From positions 1 through 64,000 of the forward strand of contig NZ_JBBIAB010000020.1 of NCBI RefSeq assembly GCF_039634785.1: a stretch of 64,000 nt of DNA, written 5' to 3'. The stretch is from Tistrella mobilis (GTDB lineage Bacteria; Pseudomonadota; Alphaproteobacteria; Tistrellales; Tistrellaceae). The notes beneath the pieces are model-generated. The model was not told the DNA's origin. It did not search any database and saw nothing but the letters and a program-made list of their open reading frames with translations. The position numbers and the translations under genes were made by a program. Positions 50,051 to 58,463 of the stretch are shown here, one piece after another (position 1 is the stretch's first letter; each line of letters starts with the position of its first letter).

Positions 50051-51910
50051 ATGGCCGACGCACCCGCATCCACCGGTCCCGGCCTCCCCCGCCGCTCCGA
50101 GATGACCAGAAAGGCTCCGGTCGACATGACGCGCCGCCAGAACCGCGACACCCGCCCCGCGCGGGATACCCGGCTGGATCGACGATCCGGCCCCTCGCTC
50201 GCCGGCCGCCAGGCCCATGGCACCGCCTTCAGCCGCCAGGAGGCGACGGTGGACATGGGCTGGGGCCGGCTGATCTTCGGCCAGACCTTCGACGACAACC
50301 GCCACCTCGCCGATGCCATCCGCATGGAAGAGGAAGGCAAGCGCGATGTGGCGCTCTATCTGGCCGAGCCCCATGTCCTGCTGTCGCTTGCCCCGCAGGA
50401 GCTGTTCCTCGACCCGTCGCACACCTACCGGCTGTGGATGGACCGCTATCGCCCGGCCCCGCCGCGGCGGCGCGGCTTCACCATCCGCCGGGTGCGCACG
50501 GCCGAAGAGGTCGCCGAGGTCAACCGGATCTACGCCGCCCGGCGCATGGTGCCGGTGCCCGAAGACATGGCGCTGGCCTTCCGCCGCTCCCGCACCGTCA
50601 CCCAGCTGGTGGCGGTGGAGACGGCCTCCGGGGCGATCATCGGCACGGTGATGGGTGTCGATCACGTTCAGGCCTTCGGCGACCCCGAAGGCGGCGCCAG
50701 CCTCTGGGCGCTGGCGGTGGACCCGCAGGCCTCTCTGCCGGGGGTGGGCTCGGCGCTCACTCTGCATCTGGCCGGGCATTTCCTCGCCCGCGGCCGCGCC
50801 TATATGGATCTCTCGGTCATGCATGACAATGCCGAGGCGATCGCGCTTTACGAGAAGCTGGGCTTCCAGCGGGTGCCGGTGTTCTGTGTGAAGCGCAAGA
50901 ACCCGATCAACGAGAAGCTGTTCATCGGCCCCTCGCCCTCGGACGCGCTCAACCCCTATGCCCGGATCCTGGTCGACGAGGCCCGGCGCCGCGGCATTGC
51001 GGTCGAGGTGCTGGATGCCGCCCGCGGCTATTTCACCCTCACCTTCGGCGGCCGCGCGATCACCTGCCGGGAAAGCCTGACCGAACTGACCAGCGCCATC
51101 GCCATGAGCCGCTGCCAGGACAAGCGCGTCACCCGCGACGTTCTGGCCGAGGCGGGGCTGTCGGTACCCGAACAGGTCACCGCCGCCGACCTCGCCCGGG
51201 CCGAAACCTTCCTCGCCGCCCATGGCCGGGTGGTGGTGAAGCCGGTGGACGGAGAGCAGGGCCGCGGCGTGCAGGTCGACATCCGCGATGCCGACACCCT
51301 GGCCCGCGCCTGCCGCGCCCTGTCGGAACAGGGTGTGGCGGGCGTGGTCGAAACCTTCGTCGAGGGCGAGGATCTGAGGATCATCGTCATTGACGGCGAG
51401 GTGGTGGCGGCGGCGATCCGCAAGCCGGCCGAAATCACCGCCAACGGCACCGATACCGTGCGCGCGCTGATCGAGGCGCGATCGCGCCGCCGGGCCGCCG
51501 CGACCGGCGGCGAAAGCCGGATCCCCATGGATGCCGAAACCGAACGTGCGGTGACCGAGGCCGGCTGGACCATGGACGACGTGCCGCCGGCGGGCGAGGT
51601 GATCCGGGTGCGCAAGACCGCCAATCTGCACACCGGCGGCACCATTCACGACGTCACCGCCGAACTGCATCCGGCCCTGGCCGAGGCGGCCGTCCGCGCC
51701 GCCCGGGCGCTGGACATTCCGGTGGTCGGCCTGGACTTCATGGTCCCGGCCGCCGACCAGCCGGATTATTGGATCATCGAGGCGAACGAGCGCGCGGGCC
51801 TTGCCAATCACGAGCCCCAGCCGACCGCCGAACGTTTCATCGACTTCCTGTTCCCACAGACGGCCACCCGCCGGCGCAGCATGCCGGCCCAGGCCGAGGA
51901 GACGGCATGA
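50051..51910 (+). CDS. ngg: N-acetylglutaminylglutamine synthetase
   Basis: The 619-residue two-domain protein has a GNAT domain (about residues 135-290; FTIRRVRTAEEVAEVNRIY, LAVDPQASLPGVGSALTLHL, ALYEKLGFQRVPVF) that acetylates glutamine. An ATP-grasp ligase domain (about 310-600; VVVKPVDGEQGRGVQVDI, WIIEANERAGLANHEPQP) resembles cyanophycin synthetase. Together they make N-acetylglutaminylglutamine. The start at 50051 is 7 nt after asnO; the downstream gene overlaps by ATGA. Confidence 0.95.
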   Translation: MADAPASTGPGLPRRSEMTRKAPVDMTRRQNRDTRPARDTRLDRRSGPSLAGRQAHGTAFSRQEATVDMGWGRLIFGQTFDDNRHLADAIRMEEEGKRDVALYLAEPHVLLSLAPQELFLDPSHTYRLWMDRYRPAPPRRRGFTIRRVRTAEEVAEVNRIYAARRMVPVPEDMALAFRRSRTVTQLVAVETASGAIIGTVMGVDHVQAFGDPEGGASLWALAVDPQASLPGVGSALTLHLAGHFLARGRAYMDLSVMHDNAEAIALYEKLGFQRVPVFCVKRKNPINEKLFIGPSPSDALNPYARILVDEARRRGIAVEVLDAARGYFTLTFGGRAITCRESLTELTSAIAMSRCQDKRVTRDVLAEAGLSVPEQVTAADLARAETFLAAHGRVVVKPVDGEQGRGVQVDIRDADTLARACRALSEQGVAGVVETFVEGEDLRIIVIDGEVVAAAIRKPAEITANGTDTVRALIEARSRRRAAATGGESRIPMDAETERAVTEAGWTMDDVPPAGEVIRVRKTANLHTGGTIHDVTAELHPALAEAAVRAARALDIPVVGLDFMVPAADQPDYWIIEANERAGLANHEPQPTAERFIDFLFPQTATRRRSMPAQAEETA

Positions 51911-53130
51911 ACGACGCGACCCGACGCCATCGGGATGGGTCTGGCCCCGAGGCCGGCATCCGCATCGATCGCGACTACCTGCTCGACACCCTGCTGGCCC
52001 TGCTGAACACGCCCAGCCCCTCCGGCTATACCGACGGCATCGTCCACATGGTCGGCCAGGAGCTGGAGCGGCTGGACATCGAATTCGATCTCACCCGCCG
52101 CGGTGCCATCCGCGCCGTGCTGCGCGGGCGCGAGCGCCATCCGGCCCGGGCGCTGGTCGCCCATCTGGACACGCTGGGCGCCATCGTGAAGCGCCTGCAG
52201 CCCAATGGCCGGCTGTCGGTCGTGCCGATCGGCCACTGGTCGGCGCGGTTCTCGGAAGGCGCCCGCTGCACCATCTTCACCGATGACGGCCGCCATCGCG
52301 GCACCATCCTGCCGCTCAAGGCATCGGGCCACACCTTCGGCGGCGAGATCGACAAGCTGCCGGTCGGCTGGGACTATGTCGAGCTGCGCGTCGATGCGCT
52401 GGTCGACAACGAACGCGATCTCGAAGCCCTCGGCATCCGGGTGGGCGACATCATCGCCGTCGATCCGAACCCCGAGGTCGGCCCCAATGATTTCATCAAC
52501 AGCCGCTATCTCGACGACAAGGCCGGTGTCGCCACCCTGCTGGCGGCGGCAGAGGCGGTGCAGCGCTCGGGCGTGAAGCCGCCGGTCGACACCTATCTGC
52601 TGTTCACCATCTCGGAGGAAGTCGGCTCCGGCGCCTCGTCGATCCTGCATGGCGAGATCGCCGAGATGGTGACCATCGACAACGGCACCACCGCCCCGGG
52701 CCAGGCCAGCCGCGAAACCGGCGTCACCGTCGCGATGATGGACAGCGCCGGCCCCTTCGACTTCCACCTGACCCGCAAGCTGCTGGCACTCTGCGCCGAT
52801 AACGGCATCTCGCATCAGCGCGACGTCTTCCGCCATTACCGGTCCGACAGCGCCTCGGCCATCGAGGCGGGCAATGATCTGCGCACGGCGCTGGTCTGTT
52901 TCGGCATCGACGCCTCGCATGGCTACGAGCGGATCCATCGCTCGGCGCTCGACGATCTGGCGAAGCTCGAAGCGCTCTACATGTTGAGCGAGCCGACCTT
53001 CAAGCGCGATGCCAAGCCGCTCGGCCCGCTGACCGGTTTCCCGGTGCCGCCCGACTGGGACGAGGAGGAAACGGCCGAACGCCTCGGCACCCCCGCCCCG
53101 GCAGAGGAAGCCGCCGAACCCCACAAGTGA
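51907..53130 (+). CDS. NAGGN-system M42-type peptidase
   Basis: The 407-residue zinc-dependent peptidase has an M20/M42-like core: RALVAHLDTLGAIVKRL (His-Asp), the bridging Asp in NSRYLDDKAGVATLLAA, Glu pair in LLFTISEEVGSGAS, and GIDASHGYERIH. It is found only next to asnO/ngg in NAGGN producers and is thought to recycle the dipeptide. ATGA overlap with ngg (51907-51910). Tandem 14-nt duplications and a terminator follow it. Confidence 0.92.
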   Translation: MNDATRRHRDGSGPEAGIRIDRDYLLDTLLALLNTPSPSGYTDGIVHMVGQELERLDIEFDLTRRGAIRAVLRGRERHPARALVAHLDTLGAIVKRLQPNGRLSVVPIGHWSARFSEGARCTIFTDDGRHRGTILPLKASGHTFGGEIDKLPVGWDYVELRVDALVDNERDLEALGIRVGDIIAVDPNPEVGPNDFINSRYLDDKAGVATLLAAAEAVQRSGVKPPVDTYLLFTISEEVGSGASSILHGEIAEMVTIDNGTTAPGQASRETGVTVAMMDSAGPFDFHLTRKLLALCADNGISHQRDVFRHYRSDSASAIEAGNDLRTALVCFGIDASHGYERIHRSALDDLAKLEALYMLSEPTFKRDAKPLGPLTGFPVPPDWDEEETAERLGTPAPAEEAAEPHK

Positions 53131-53131
53131 C

Positions 53132-53160
53132 GGCGGTAAGATGATCGGCGTAACATGATC
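53132..53160 (+). repeat. Short tandem duplication after the NAGGN operon
   Basis: GGCGGTAAGATGATC (53132-53146) is followed by GGCGTAACATGATC (53147-53160) and the start of a third copy (GGC). It begins immediately after the peptidase stop codon. Confidence 0.6.
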
Positions 53161-53180
53161 GGCCCCTGGGCCTGATCCCG

Positions 53181-53216
53181 ACGCCCCGCCCTTTCCCCAA
53201 GGGCGGGGCGTTCTTA
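53181..53216 (+). terminator. Intrinsic terminator of the NAGGN operon
   Basis: A perfect 13-bp stem, ACGCCCCGCCCTT (53181-53193) with AAGGGCGGGGCGT (53199-53211), 5-nt loop, followed by TCTTAT. Confidence 0.9.
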
Positions 53217-53363
53217 TATTCCGAAACAACACTTCTGCCATGACGAATTGCCGGGCGCCCCGGCTTGATCCCCATCGATCGCCATTGGTAGGATGCGACA
53301 GAAAAATTTTCCGGCGTCGCGCCGCAGAATGTGCCGCGGCGCAGAACAGACGGGATCCCTCAG

Positions 53364-54368
53364 ATGACCATCATGAACGGCTTCGCCGATGCCATCGGCA
53401 ACACGCCGCTGATCAAGCTGCGGCAGGTGTCGGAGCGCACCGGCTGCACCATTCTCGGCAAGGCGGAGTTCATGAACCCCGGCGGATCGGTCAAGGATCG
53501 CGCGGCGCTTTACATCGTGCGCGATGCGCTGGAGCGCGGCGCCCTCCGCCCGGGTGGCCGGATCGTCGAGGGCACCGCCGGCAATACCGGCATCGGCCTG
53601 GCGCTGGTCGGCAATTCGATCGGCTGCAGATCGACCATCGTCATCCCCGAGACCCAGTCGGAAGAAAAGAAGCAGACCCTGCGCATGCTGGGCGCCGATC
53701 TGGTCCAGGTGCCGGCCGTCCCCTACAAGGACCCGAACAACTACGTCCGCGTGTCGGAGCGGCTGGCGAACGAACTGGCCGAGAGCGAGCCGGGCGGCGC
53801 GGTCTGGGCCAATCAGTTCGACAATGTCGCCAACCGCCGCGCCCATTTCGAGACCACGGGCCCCGAGATCTGGGAGCAGACCGGCGGCCGGATCGACGGT
53901 TTCGTCTGCGCAGTCGGCACCGGCGGCACACTTGCCGGCATCACCATGGCGCTGAAAGAGCGCAACCCGGACATCCAGTGCTGGCTGGGCGACCCGATGG
54001 GCTCGGCGCTCTATTCCTGGGTCACCACCGGCGAGCTGAAATCATCGGGCAGCTCGATCAGCGAGGGCATCGGCCAGGGGCGGGTCACCGCCAATCTGGA
54101 CGGTGTCAGCTTCGACGGCGCCGTGCAGGTGACCGACGAGGAAAGCCTGCCCATGCTCTACGACCTGATCTCGGAAGAAGGGCTGCTGCTCGGCGGTTCC
54201 TCGGCGATCAATGTCGGCGCGGCGGTGAAGATGGCCGAGGCGCTGGGCCCCGGCCACACCATCGTGACCATCCTCTGCGACAGCGGCCAGCGCTATACCA
54301 GCAAGCTGTTCAACGCCGAATTCCTGCGGTCGAAGAACCTGCCGGTCCCCTCCTGGCTGGACCGCTGA
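53364..54368 (+). CDS. cysK: Cysteine synthase A
   Basis: The 334-residue PLP enzyme makes cysteine from O-acetylserine and sulfide. PLP lysine is Lys44 in NPGGSVKDRAALY. The TAGNTGIGLALVG asparagine loop and the phosphate-binding GTGGTLAGI are present. The GIPEGI-like loop reads SEGIGQGRVTANL, close to the A/B group. ATG 53364 is supported by the conserved IGNTPLIKL start. It is followed by alaX with a hairpin in between. Confidence 0.93.
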   Translation: MTIMNGFADAIGNTPLIKLRQVSERTGCTILGKAEFMNPGGSVKDRAALYIVRDALERGALRPGGRIVEGTAGNTGIGLALVGNSIGCRSTIVIPETQSEEKKQTLRMLGADLVQVPAVPYKDPNNYVRVSERLANELAESEPGGAVWANQFDNVANRRAHFETTGPEIWEQTGGRIDGFVCAVGTGGTLAGITMALKERNPDIQCWLGDPMGSALYSWVTTGELKSSGSSISEGIGQGRVTANLDGVSFDGAVQVTDEESLPMLYDLISEEGLLLGGSSAINVGAAVKMAEALGPGHTIVTILCDSGQRYTSKLFNAEFLRSKNLPVPSWLDR

Positions 54369-54383
54369 GCCGTCTCGCGGCAA

Positions 54384-54413
54384 GCTCCGGTTTCCCCCGT
54401 TCGAAACCGGAGC
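54384..54413 (+). promoter_or_regulatory. Hairpin enclosing the alaX ribosome binding site
   Basis: An 11-bp perfect stem, GCTCCGGTTTC (54384-54394) with GAAACCGGAGC (54403-54413), 8-nt loop. The 3' arm contains GGAG (54409-54412), the only good site before ATG 54420. No T-run follows, so it looks like a translational control or attenuation element rather than a terminator. Confidence 0.7.
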
Positions 54414-54419
54414 GTGCCG

Positions 54420-55190
54420 ATGCCTGCCACCGATCCTCTCTTCCGTAACGATCCCTACGCCCGAAGCTGCACCGCCCGCGTGGTCGCCGTCACCGAAGAC
54501 GGCGGGGTGATCCTGGATCGGAGCGTCTTCTACCCGACCGGCGGCGGCCAGCCGGGGGATTCGGGCCGGCTGACCGATGCGGCCGGCCGGGTCTGGACGG
54601 TGACCGAGGCGGTGAAGGGCCGGGCATCGGGGACGGATGGCGGGCCCGATGCCATCGTCCACCGCCTGGATGCGACGGGCGCCGAGGCGCCGCCGGCCAT
54701 CGGCACCCAGGTCACCGCCGATCTGGACTGGGAGCGCCGCCACGCCCATATGCGGCTGCACACCTGCCTGCATCTGCTCTCGGCGATCGTGGTGGCGCCG
54801 GTCACCGGCGGCCAGGTCGGCGCCGATCGCGCCCGGCTGGATTTCGACTGGCCCGATGCCACGCTCGACAAACAGGCGATCACCGACGCGCTGAACGATC
54901 TGATCCGGGCCGATCATGCGGTCGAAACCGACTGGATCACCGATGCCGAGCTGGATGCGGCACCGCATCTGGTCAAGACCATGTCGGTCCAGCCGCCGCG
55001 CGGCGCCGGCCGGGTGCGGCTGGTCCGGATCGGCGCGGGCACGGCCGGCGCCGACGCCCCCCATGTCGATCTTCAGCCCTGTGGCGGCACCCATGTGGCC
55101 CGCACCGGCGAGATCGGTGCGGTAGAGGTGGTGAAGATCGAAAAGAAGGGGCGCCAGAACCGGCGGGTGGTGATCGCCTTCGCCGGCTGA
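54420..55190 (+). CDS. alaX: Alanyl-tRNA editing protein AlaX
   Basis: The 256-residue protein is a free-standing AlaRS-type editing (SAD) domain. The zinc ligands are His114 and His118 (RLHTCLHLLSA), Cys221 and His225 (QPCGGTHVAR). It hydrolyses Ser- or Gly-tRNA(Ala). The middle FYPTGGGQPGDSG is the AlaX glycine-rich motif. GGAG in the hairpin's 3' arm gives ATG 54420; GTG 54414 is the alternative. It is downstream of cysK in the same direction. Confidence 0.93.
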   Translation: MPATDPLFRNDPYARSCTARVVAVTEDGGVILDRSVFYPTGGGQPGDSGRLTDAAGRVWTVTEAVKGRASGTDGGPDAIVHRLDATGAEAPPAIGTQVTADLDWERRHAHMRLHTCLHLLSAIVVAPVTGGQVGADRARLDFDWPDATLDKQAITDALNDLIRADHAVETDWITDAELDAAPHLVKTMSVQPPRGAGRVRLVRIGAGTAGADAPHVDLQPCGGTHVARTGEIGAVEVVKIEKKGRQNRRVVIAFAG

Positions 55191-56405
55191 TCAGCCGGCG
55201 GCCGCGGTGCCCCGCGCCACGGCCGCCAGCTGCGGATCTTCAAGGAATTCGGCATTGCGCGCCCGGATGGCGGCACCGTCGTCGTCATACAGGAAGGGCA
55301 GGCAGGCGAAGCGGCGGCCACGGGTCACCGCCAGGGCCTCGTGCAGCAGGCTGCACGAGAACACCACCGCGCCGCCGGTGGGGGCGCGATAGCGGCGGTC
55401 GCCGAATTCGGGGAAGCGCAGTTCGCCGCCTTCATAGTCTTCGGCATTCAGGTTGATGGTCACCGCGAAGCGGCGATGGGCGGTGCCGCGGGTGGTGTTG
55501 TCGCGATGCGGGCGGAAATAGCCGCCCGCCCCATCACCGTCGTAACAGGCGACGATATAGCGCTCGATCCGGGTCGCCTTGTACTGGAAGGCCTTCTGCA
55601 GTTCCGGCAGCAGCCGGCGTTCGATCCGCGCGCGGATGCCGGCGCGCAGCGTCTCGTCTTCGATCAGGCAGTCGGCGCGGCGCTTGTGGCCGTAATCGCG
55701 CATCTCGACCGTGCGGCCGCCGACCTCGCGCATGAAGCCGCTCTCCTCGCCGCCCAGCCGGTCGTATTCGGCCATCAGCCGGCGGCAGAAGGCCGGCTCG
55801 AAAACCCTGGGCACCGCCAGCACCGGCGCCCAGGGCTGGCCGGCATCGTCGGCCGGCGCCACGGTCAGGATCCGCCCGCCTTCGGCGACCACACTGCCAT
55901 GGGCGGCCGGCGCCGGCAGCTGCGCCACCAGATCCAACAGCCGGGCCGTGTCTTCCATGCCGCCGGTCGCGACCACCCGCAGGGTGGGATCGAGCAGCAG
56001 CCAGTAAGGCCGGTAGGCGACATGGCCACTGCGCGGATCTGCCGCAGGATCGATCGCCCGATAGCGGCGCGAGATTTCGCCATCCGCATCGGCGAAGGCA
56101 TAGAAGCCCGGCAGATGCAGCGGCAGGCGTGCAGGCTGGCCAACCCGGTCGGCCGCATCCAGCGTCACGAAGAAACAGGTCCGCCCGGGGTCGGCAAACA
56201 GTGGTGCCGCCCCGGCAATCGCCGCCACGGCGGCCTGAAGCTGCGGCACCGCAGCCGATCCCAGCAGCACCAGCACCGACCAGCGGCCGGCAACGGTGGA
56301 AAAGGCGAAGTTCGGATTGCCGGCACAATCGCCCTGGAACCAGGGCACCGGGTCGCCGGGCAGGAAGGGTAAGGTGCGGGCCGCGGCAACGGCGGTGTCG
56401 GACAT
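55191..56405 (-). CDS. Redoxin-like / 2OG-Fe(II) oxygenase fusion
   Basis: The 404-residue protein has two parts. Residues 10-165 have a peroxiredoxin/thioredoxin-like outline (LPFLPGDPVPWFQGDC, SVLVLLGSAAVPQLQ, YWLLLDPTLRVVATG), but no CxxC. Residues 190-385 are a prolyl-4-hydroxylase-type 2OG oxygenase: ERYIVACYDGDGAGGYFRPHRDNTT with His300 and Asp302, then His355 and Arg365 (LLHEALAVTRGRRFACLPFLY). The target is unknown. It is convergent with alaX; stops are adjacent. Confidence 0.88.
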   Translation of the reverse strand: MSDTAVAAARTLPFLPGDPVPWFQGDCAGNPNFAFSTVAGRWSVLVLLGSAAVPQLQAAVAAIAGAAPLFADPGRTCFFVTLDAADRVGQPARLPLHLPGFYAFADADGEISRRYRAIDPAADPRSGHVAYRPYWLLLDPTLRVVATGGMEDTARLLDLVAQLPAPAAHGSVVAEGGRILTVAPADDAGQPWAPVLAVPRVFEPAFCRRLMAEYDRLGGEESGFMREVGGRTVEMRDYGHKRRADCLIEDETLRAGIRARIERRLLPELQKAFQYKATRIERYIVACYDGDGAGGYFRPHRDNTTRGTAHRRFAVTINLNAEDYEGGELRFPEFGDRRYRAPTGGAVVFSCSLLHEALAVTRGRRFACLPFLYDDDGAAIRARNAEFLEDPQLAAVARGTAAAG

Positions 56406-56683
56406 GGTGCAGGTCTCCGGGGGGCCGTGAACGTGTGACGTTCAGAATGCAGGAGCATCCCATCGCCGTAAAGCGGGTGCAAGAGCCGCGGGCGGCTGTG
56501 GCGGTGCCGCCGCGGGTCCGGTATCATGTGGCCGACGAGGTGGCGGGATGCGGCTCCGCAGGGGCCGCGACACCTGCCCAAGATTGATTGAGCAAGATCA
56601 GACGAGACCGGCGCCGGCCGGGGTCGGGCCAGGCGCCATCGACCGATCCGGCCCGGGAAGAACCACGGAGGACGCTGCCCCCG
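56406..56683. other. Divergent gap between oxygenase and sseA genes
   Basis: About 278 nt without a supported gene. It must contain both promoters. GGAGGA (56667-56672) serves sseA. No clear operator was seen. Confidence 0.4.
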
Positions 56684-57538
56684 ATGCCCTACGCCAAGCC
56701 CGACGCCCTGGTCAGCACCGCCTGGCTCGCCGACCACCTCGATGCGCCCGATGTGCGCGTCGTCGATGCGTCCTGGTTTTTCCCGCAGGAGGGCCGCGAT
56801 CCGCGTGCCGAGCATGCGAAGCTGCGCATCCCCGGTGCGGTGTTCTTCGACATCGACGAGATCGCCGATACCACCAGCCATCTGCCGCATATGCTGCCCG
56901 CGCCCGAGAAGTTCTCGTCGCGGGTCCGCCGGCTGGGCCTGGGTGACGGCGTGAAGATCGTCGTCTATGACGCGATCGGCCTGCGCAGCGCCGCCCGCGC
57001 CTGGTGGATGTTCCGCGTCTTCGGCCATGACGATGTCGCGGTGCTGGATGGCGGCCTGCCGAAATGGCTGGCCGAGGGCCGACCGGTGGTCGAGGAACGC
57101 CCCGAACCGCCGCGGGAACGGCATTTCACCGCCCGGGTCAACAACCTGCTGGTGAAGGACCGCCATCAGGTGGCCCGCGCCACCGGCGACGGCCGCACCC
57201 AGCTGGTCGACATGCGCCCGGCCGACCGCTTCCGCGGCGAGGCGCCCGAGCCGCGGCCGGGCGTGCGGGCGGGCCATGTGCCGGGCGCGCTGAACCTGCC
57301 CTATACCGACCTGCTCGACCCCATGTCGGGCACGGTGCTGGATGCCGAACGGCTGGAGGCGCGGATCCTGGCGGCGGGCATCGATCCGTCGAAGCCGGTG
57401 ATCGCCATGTGCGGATCGGGCGTCACCGCCGGCATGCTGGCGCTTGCCATGTATCTGCTGGGCAAGCGCGACGTGCCGGTCTATGACGGGTCCTGGGCCG
57501 ATTGGGGGTCGGACGAAAGCCTGCCGATCGAACGGTGA
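56684..57538 (+). CDS. sseA: 3-Mercaptopyruvate sulfurtransferase (tandem rhodanese)
   Basis: The 284-residue protein has two rhodanese domains. The first (5-140) is inactive, with DAIGLRSAAR in place of a Cys loop. The second has the active Cys243 in MCGSGVTAG, the loop typical of mercaptopyruvate sulfurtransferase (CGSGVTA) rather than thiosulfate rhodanese. It transfers sulfur from 3-mercaptopyruvate. The 3' gap contains a 10-bp stem-loop (57676-57699). Confidence 0.92.
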   Translation: MPYAKPDALVSTAWLADHLDAPDVRVVDASWFFPQEGRDPRAEHAKLRIPGAVFFDIDEIADTTSHLPHMLPAPEKFSSRVRRLGLGDGVKIVVYDAIGLRSAARAWWMFRVFGHDDVAVLDGGLPKWLAEGRPVVEERPEPPRERHFTARVNNLLVKDRHQVARATGDGRTQLVDMRPADRFRGEAPEPRPGVRAGHVPGALNLPYTDLLDPMSGTVLDAERLEARILAAGIDPSKPVIAMCGSGVTAGMLALAMYLLGKRDVPVYDGSWADWGSDESLPIER

Positions 57539-57675
57539 TCGCCGTCCGGACCATAAGGGTGCAGATCGGCACCGCACCGGCTGACCGCATGGTGCCGGCC
57601 GCAGGAACGACGGGACCGGCGGGCGAAGCCGCCGCCGGTGCCGGTGCTCGTGTCCCCCGCTCACGCTGCCACCGA

Positions 57676-57699
57676 CCGCAGGCCGCATCCGGCCTGCGG
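57676..57699 (+). terminator. Stem-loop after sseA
   Basis: CCGCAGGCCG (57676-57685), CATC, CGGCCTGCGG (57690-57699) is a perfect 10-bp stem, followed by CGGTCCGTCTTCGTTCC. It is about 140 nt after the sseA stop in a 301-nt gap that holds no other gene. The T-run is poor. Confidence 0.45.
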
Positions 57700-57839
57700 C
57701 GGTCCGTCTTCGTTCCGGCGCCCGCACGGGCCGGCGGAACCTGCGGCTTCCGATACCACCCGTCCGGCCGACCCGGCCTGACGACTGGCCTGACCGGGTC
57801 GCGGGGCGATGGTCGCCACCGCGCGTGGAGAAAGCGTCG

Positions 57840-58463
57840 ATGACGGAACTTGTCGTCACCTACTTCGAAATGACCTCGCCGCCGGACCGCCATGGACGTG
57901 GCAAGCTGCCCTCGGGGCAGTATGCCCTGCTCCGGGCCTGGAACATGCCGGTCCATTTCTACCGCTATCTGCATGCCGGCGCCCGGGCAAACCTGCTTCG
58001 CCCCGAACGCCTGGGCCTTGACGACGAGGCCATCGGCCACATTCTCGCCGACGAGAAGATCGAGATCTTCGTGCTCTACGTTGCCGGCGTGCCTGCGGGC
58101 TTCGCCGAACTCGACCGTCGGGCCGAGGACGATTCCATCGAAATCGCGTATCACGGACTCATGCCTGAATATGTCGGCCGCAGCTTCCGCGGCTTCCTGC
58201 TCGACCAGGTGGTGGACATCGCCTGGAGCTATCATCCGACACGGCTCTGGGCGCGCTGCTCCAATCTGGACCACCCCAAGGCCATGCAGACCTATCAGCG
58301 CGGCGGCTTCGGCGTGTTCCGGCAGGAACGCAGCCCCATGCCGGCCGATCTGGCCCTGACCGGCAGCGATCGCGGCCGCAATGCCGGCACCGGCGGCCTG
58401 CTGACAGAAGGGACGGATCTGTCCAACATCGTGCCCGGCCCGGTGGGGGAGGCCCCGACATGA
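57840..58463 (+). CDS. GNAT-family N-acetyltransferase
   Basis: The 207-residue protein has the GNAT shape: VRLTYFEM-like N-terminal strand, IEIFVLYVAGVPAGFAELDRR, IEIAYHGLMPEYVGRSFRGFLL (motif A) and HPKAMQTYQRGGFGVFRQE. GGAGAAAG (57827-57834) supports ATG 57840. It is translationally coupled (ATGA at 58460) to two FAD enzymes, so it may act on the same amine metabolite. Confidence 0.85.
   Translation: MTELVVTYFEMTSPPDRHGRGKLPSGQYALLRAWNMPVHFYRYLHAGARANLLRPERLGLDDEAIGHILADEKIEIFVLYVAGVPAGFAELDRRAEDDSIEIAYHGLMPEYVGRSFRGFLLDQVVDIAWSYHPTRLWARCSNLDHPKAMQTYQRGGFGVFRQERSPMPADLALTGSDRGRNAGTGGLLTEGTDLSNIVPGPVGEAPT

Noticed and set aside
48109-51811. Long minus-strand frames under the NAGGN operon
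   Set aside because: Same reason: antisense of well-identified asnO and ngg with shadow composition.
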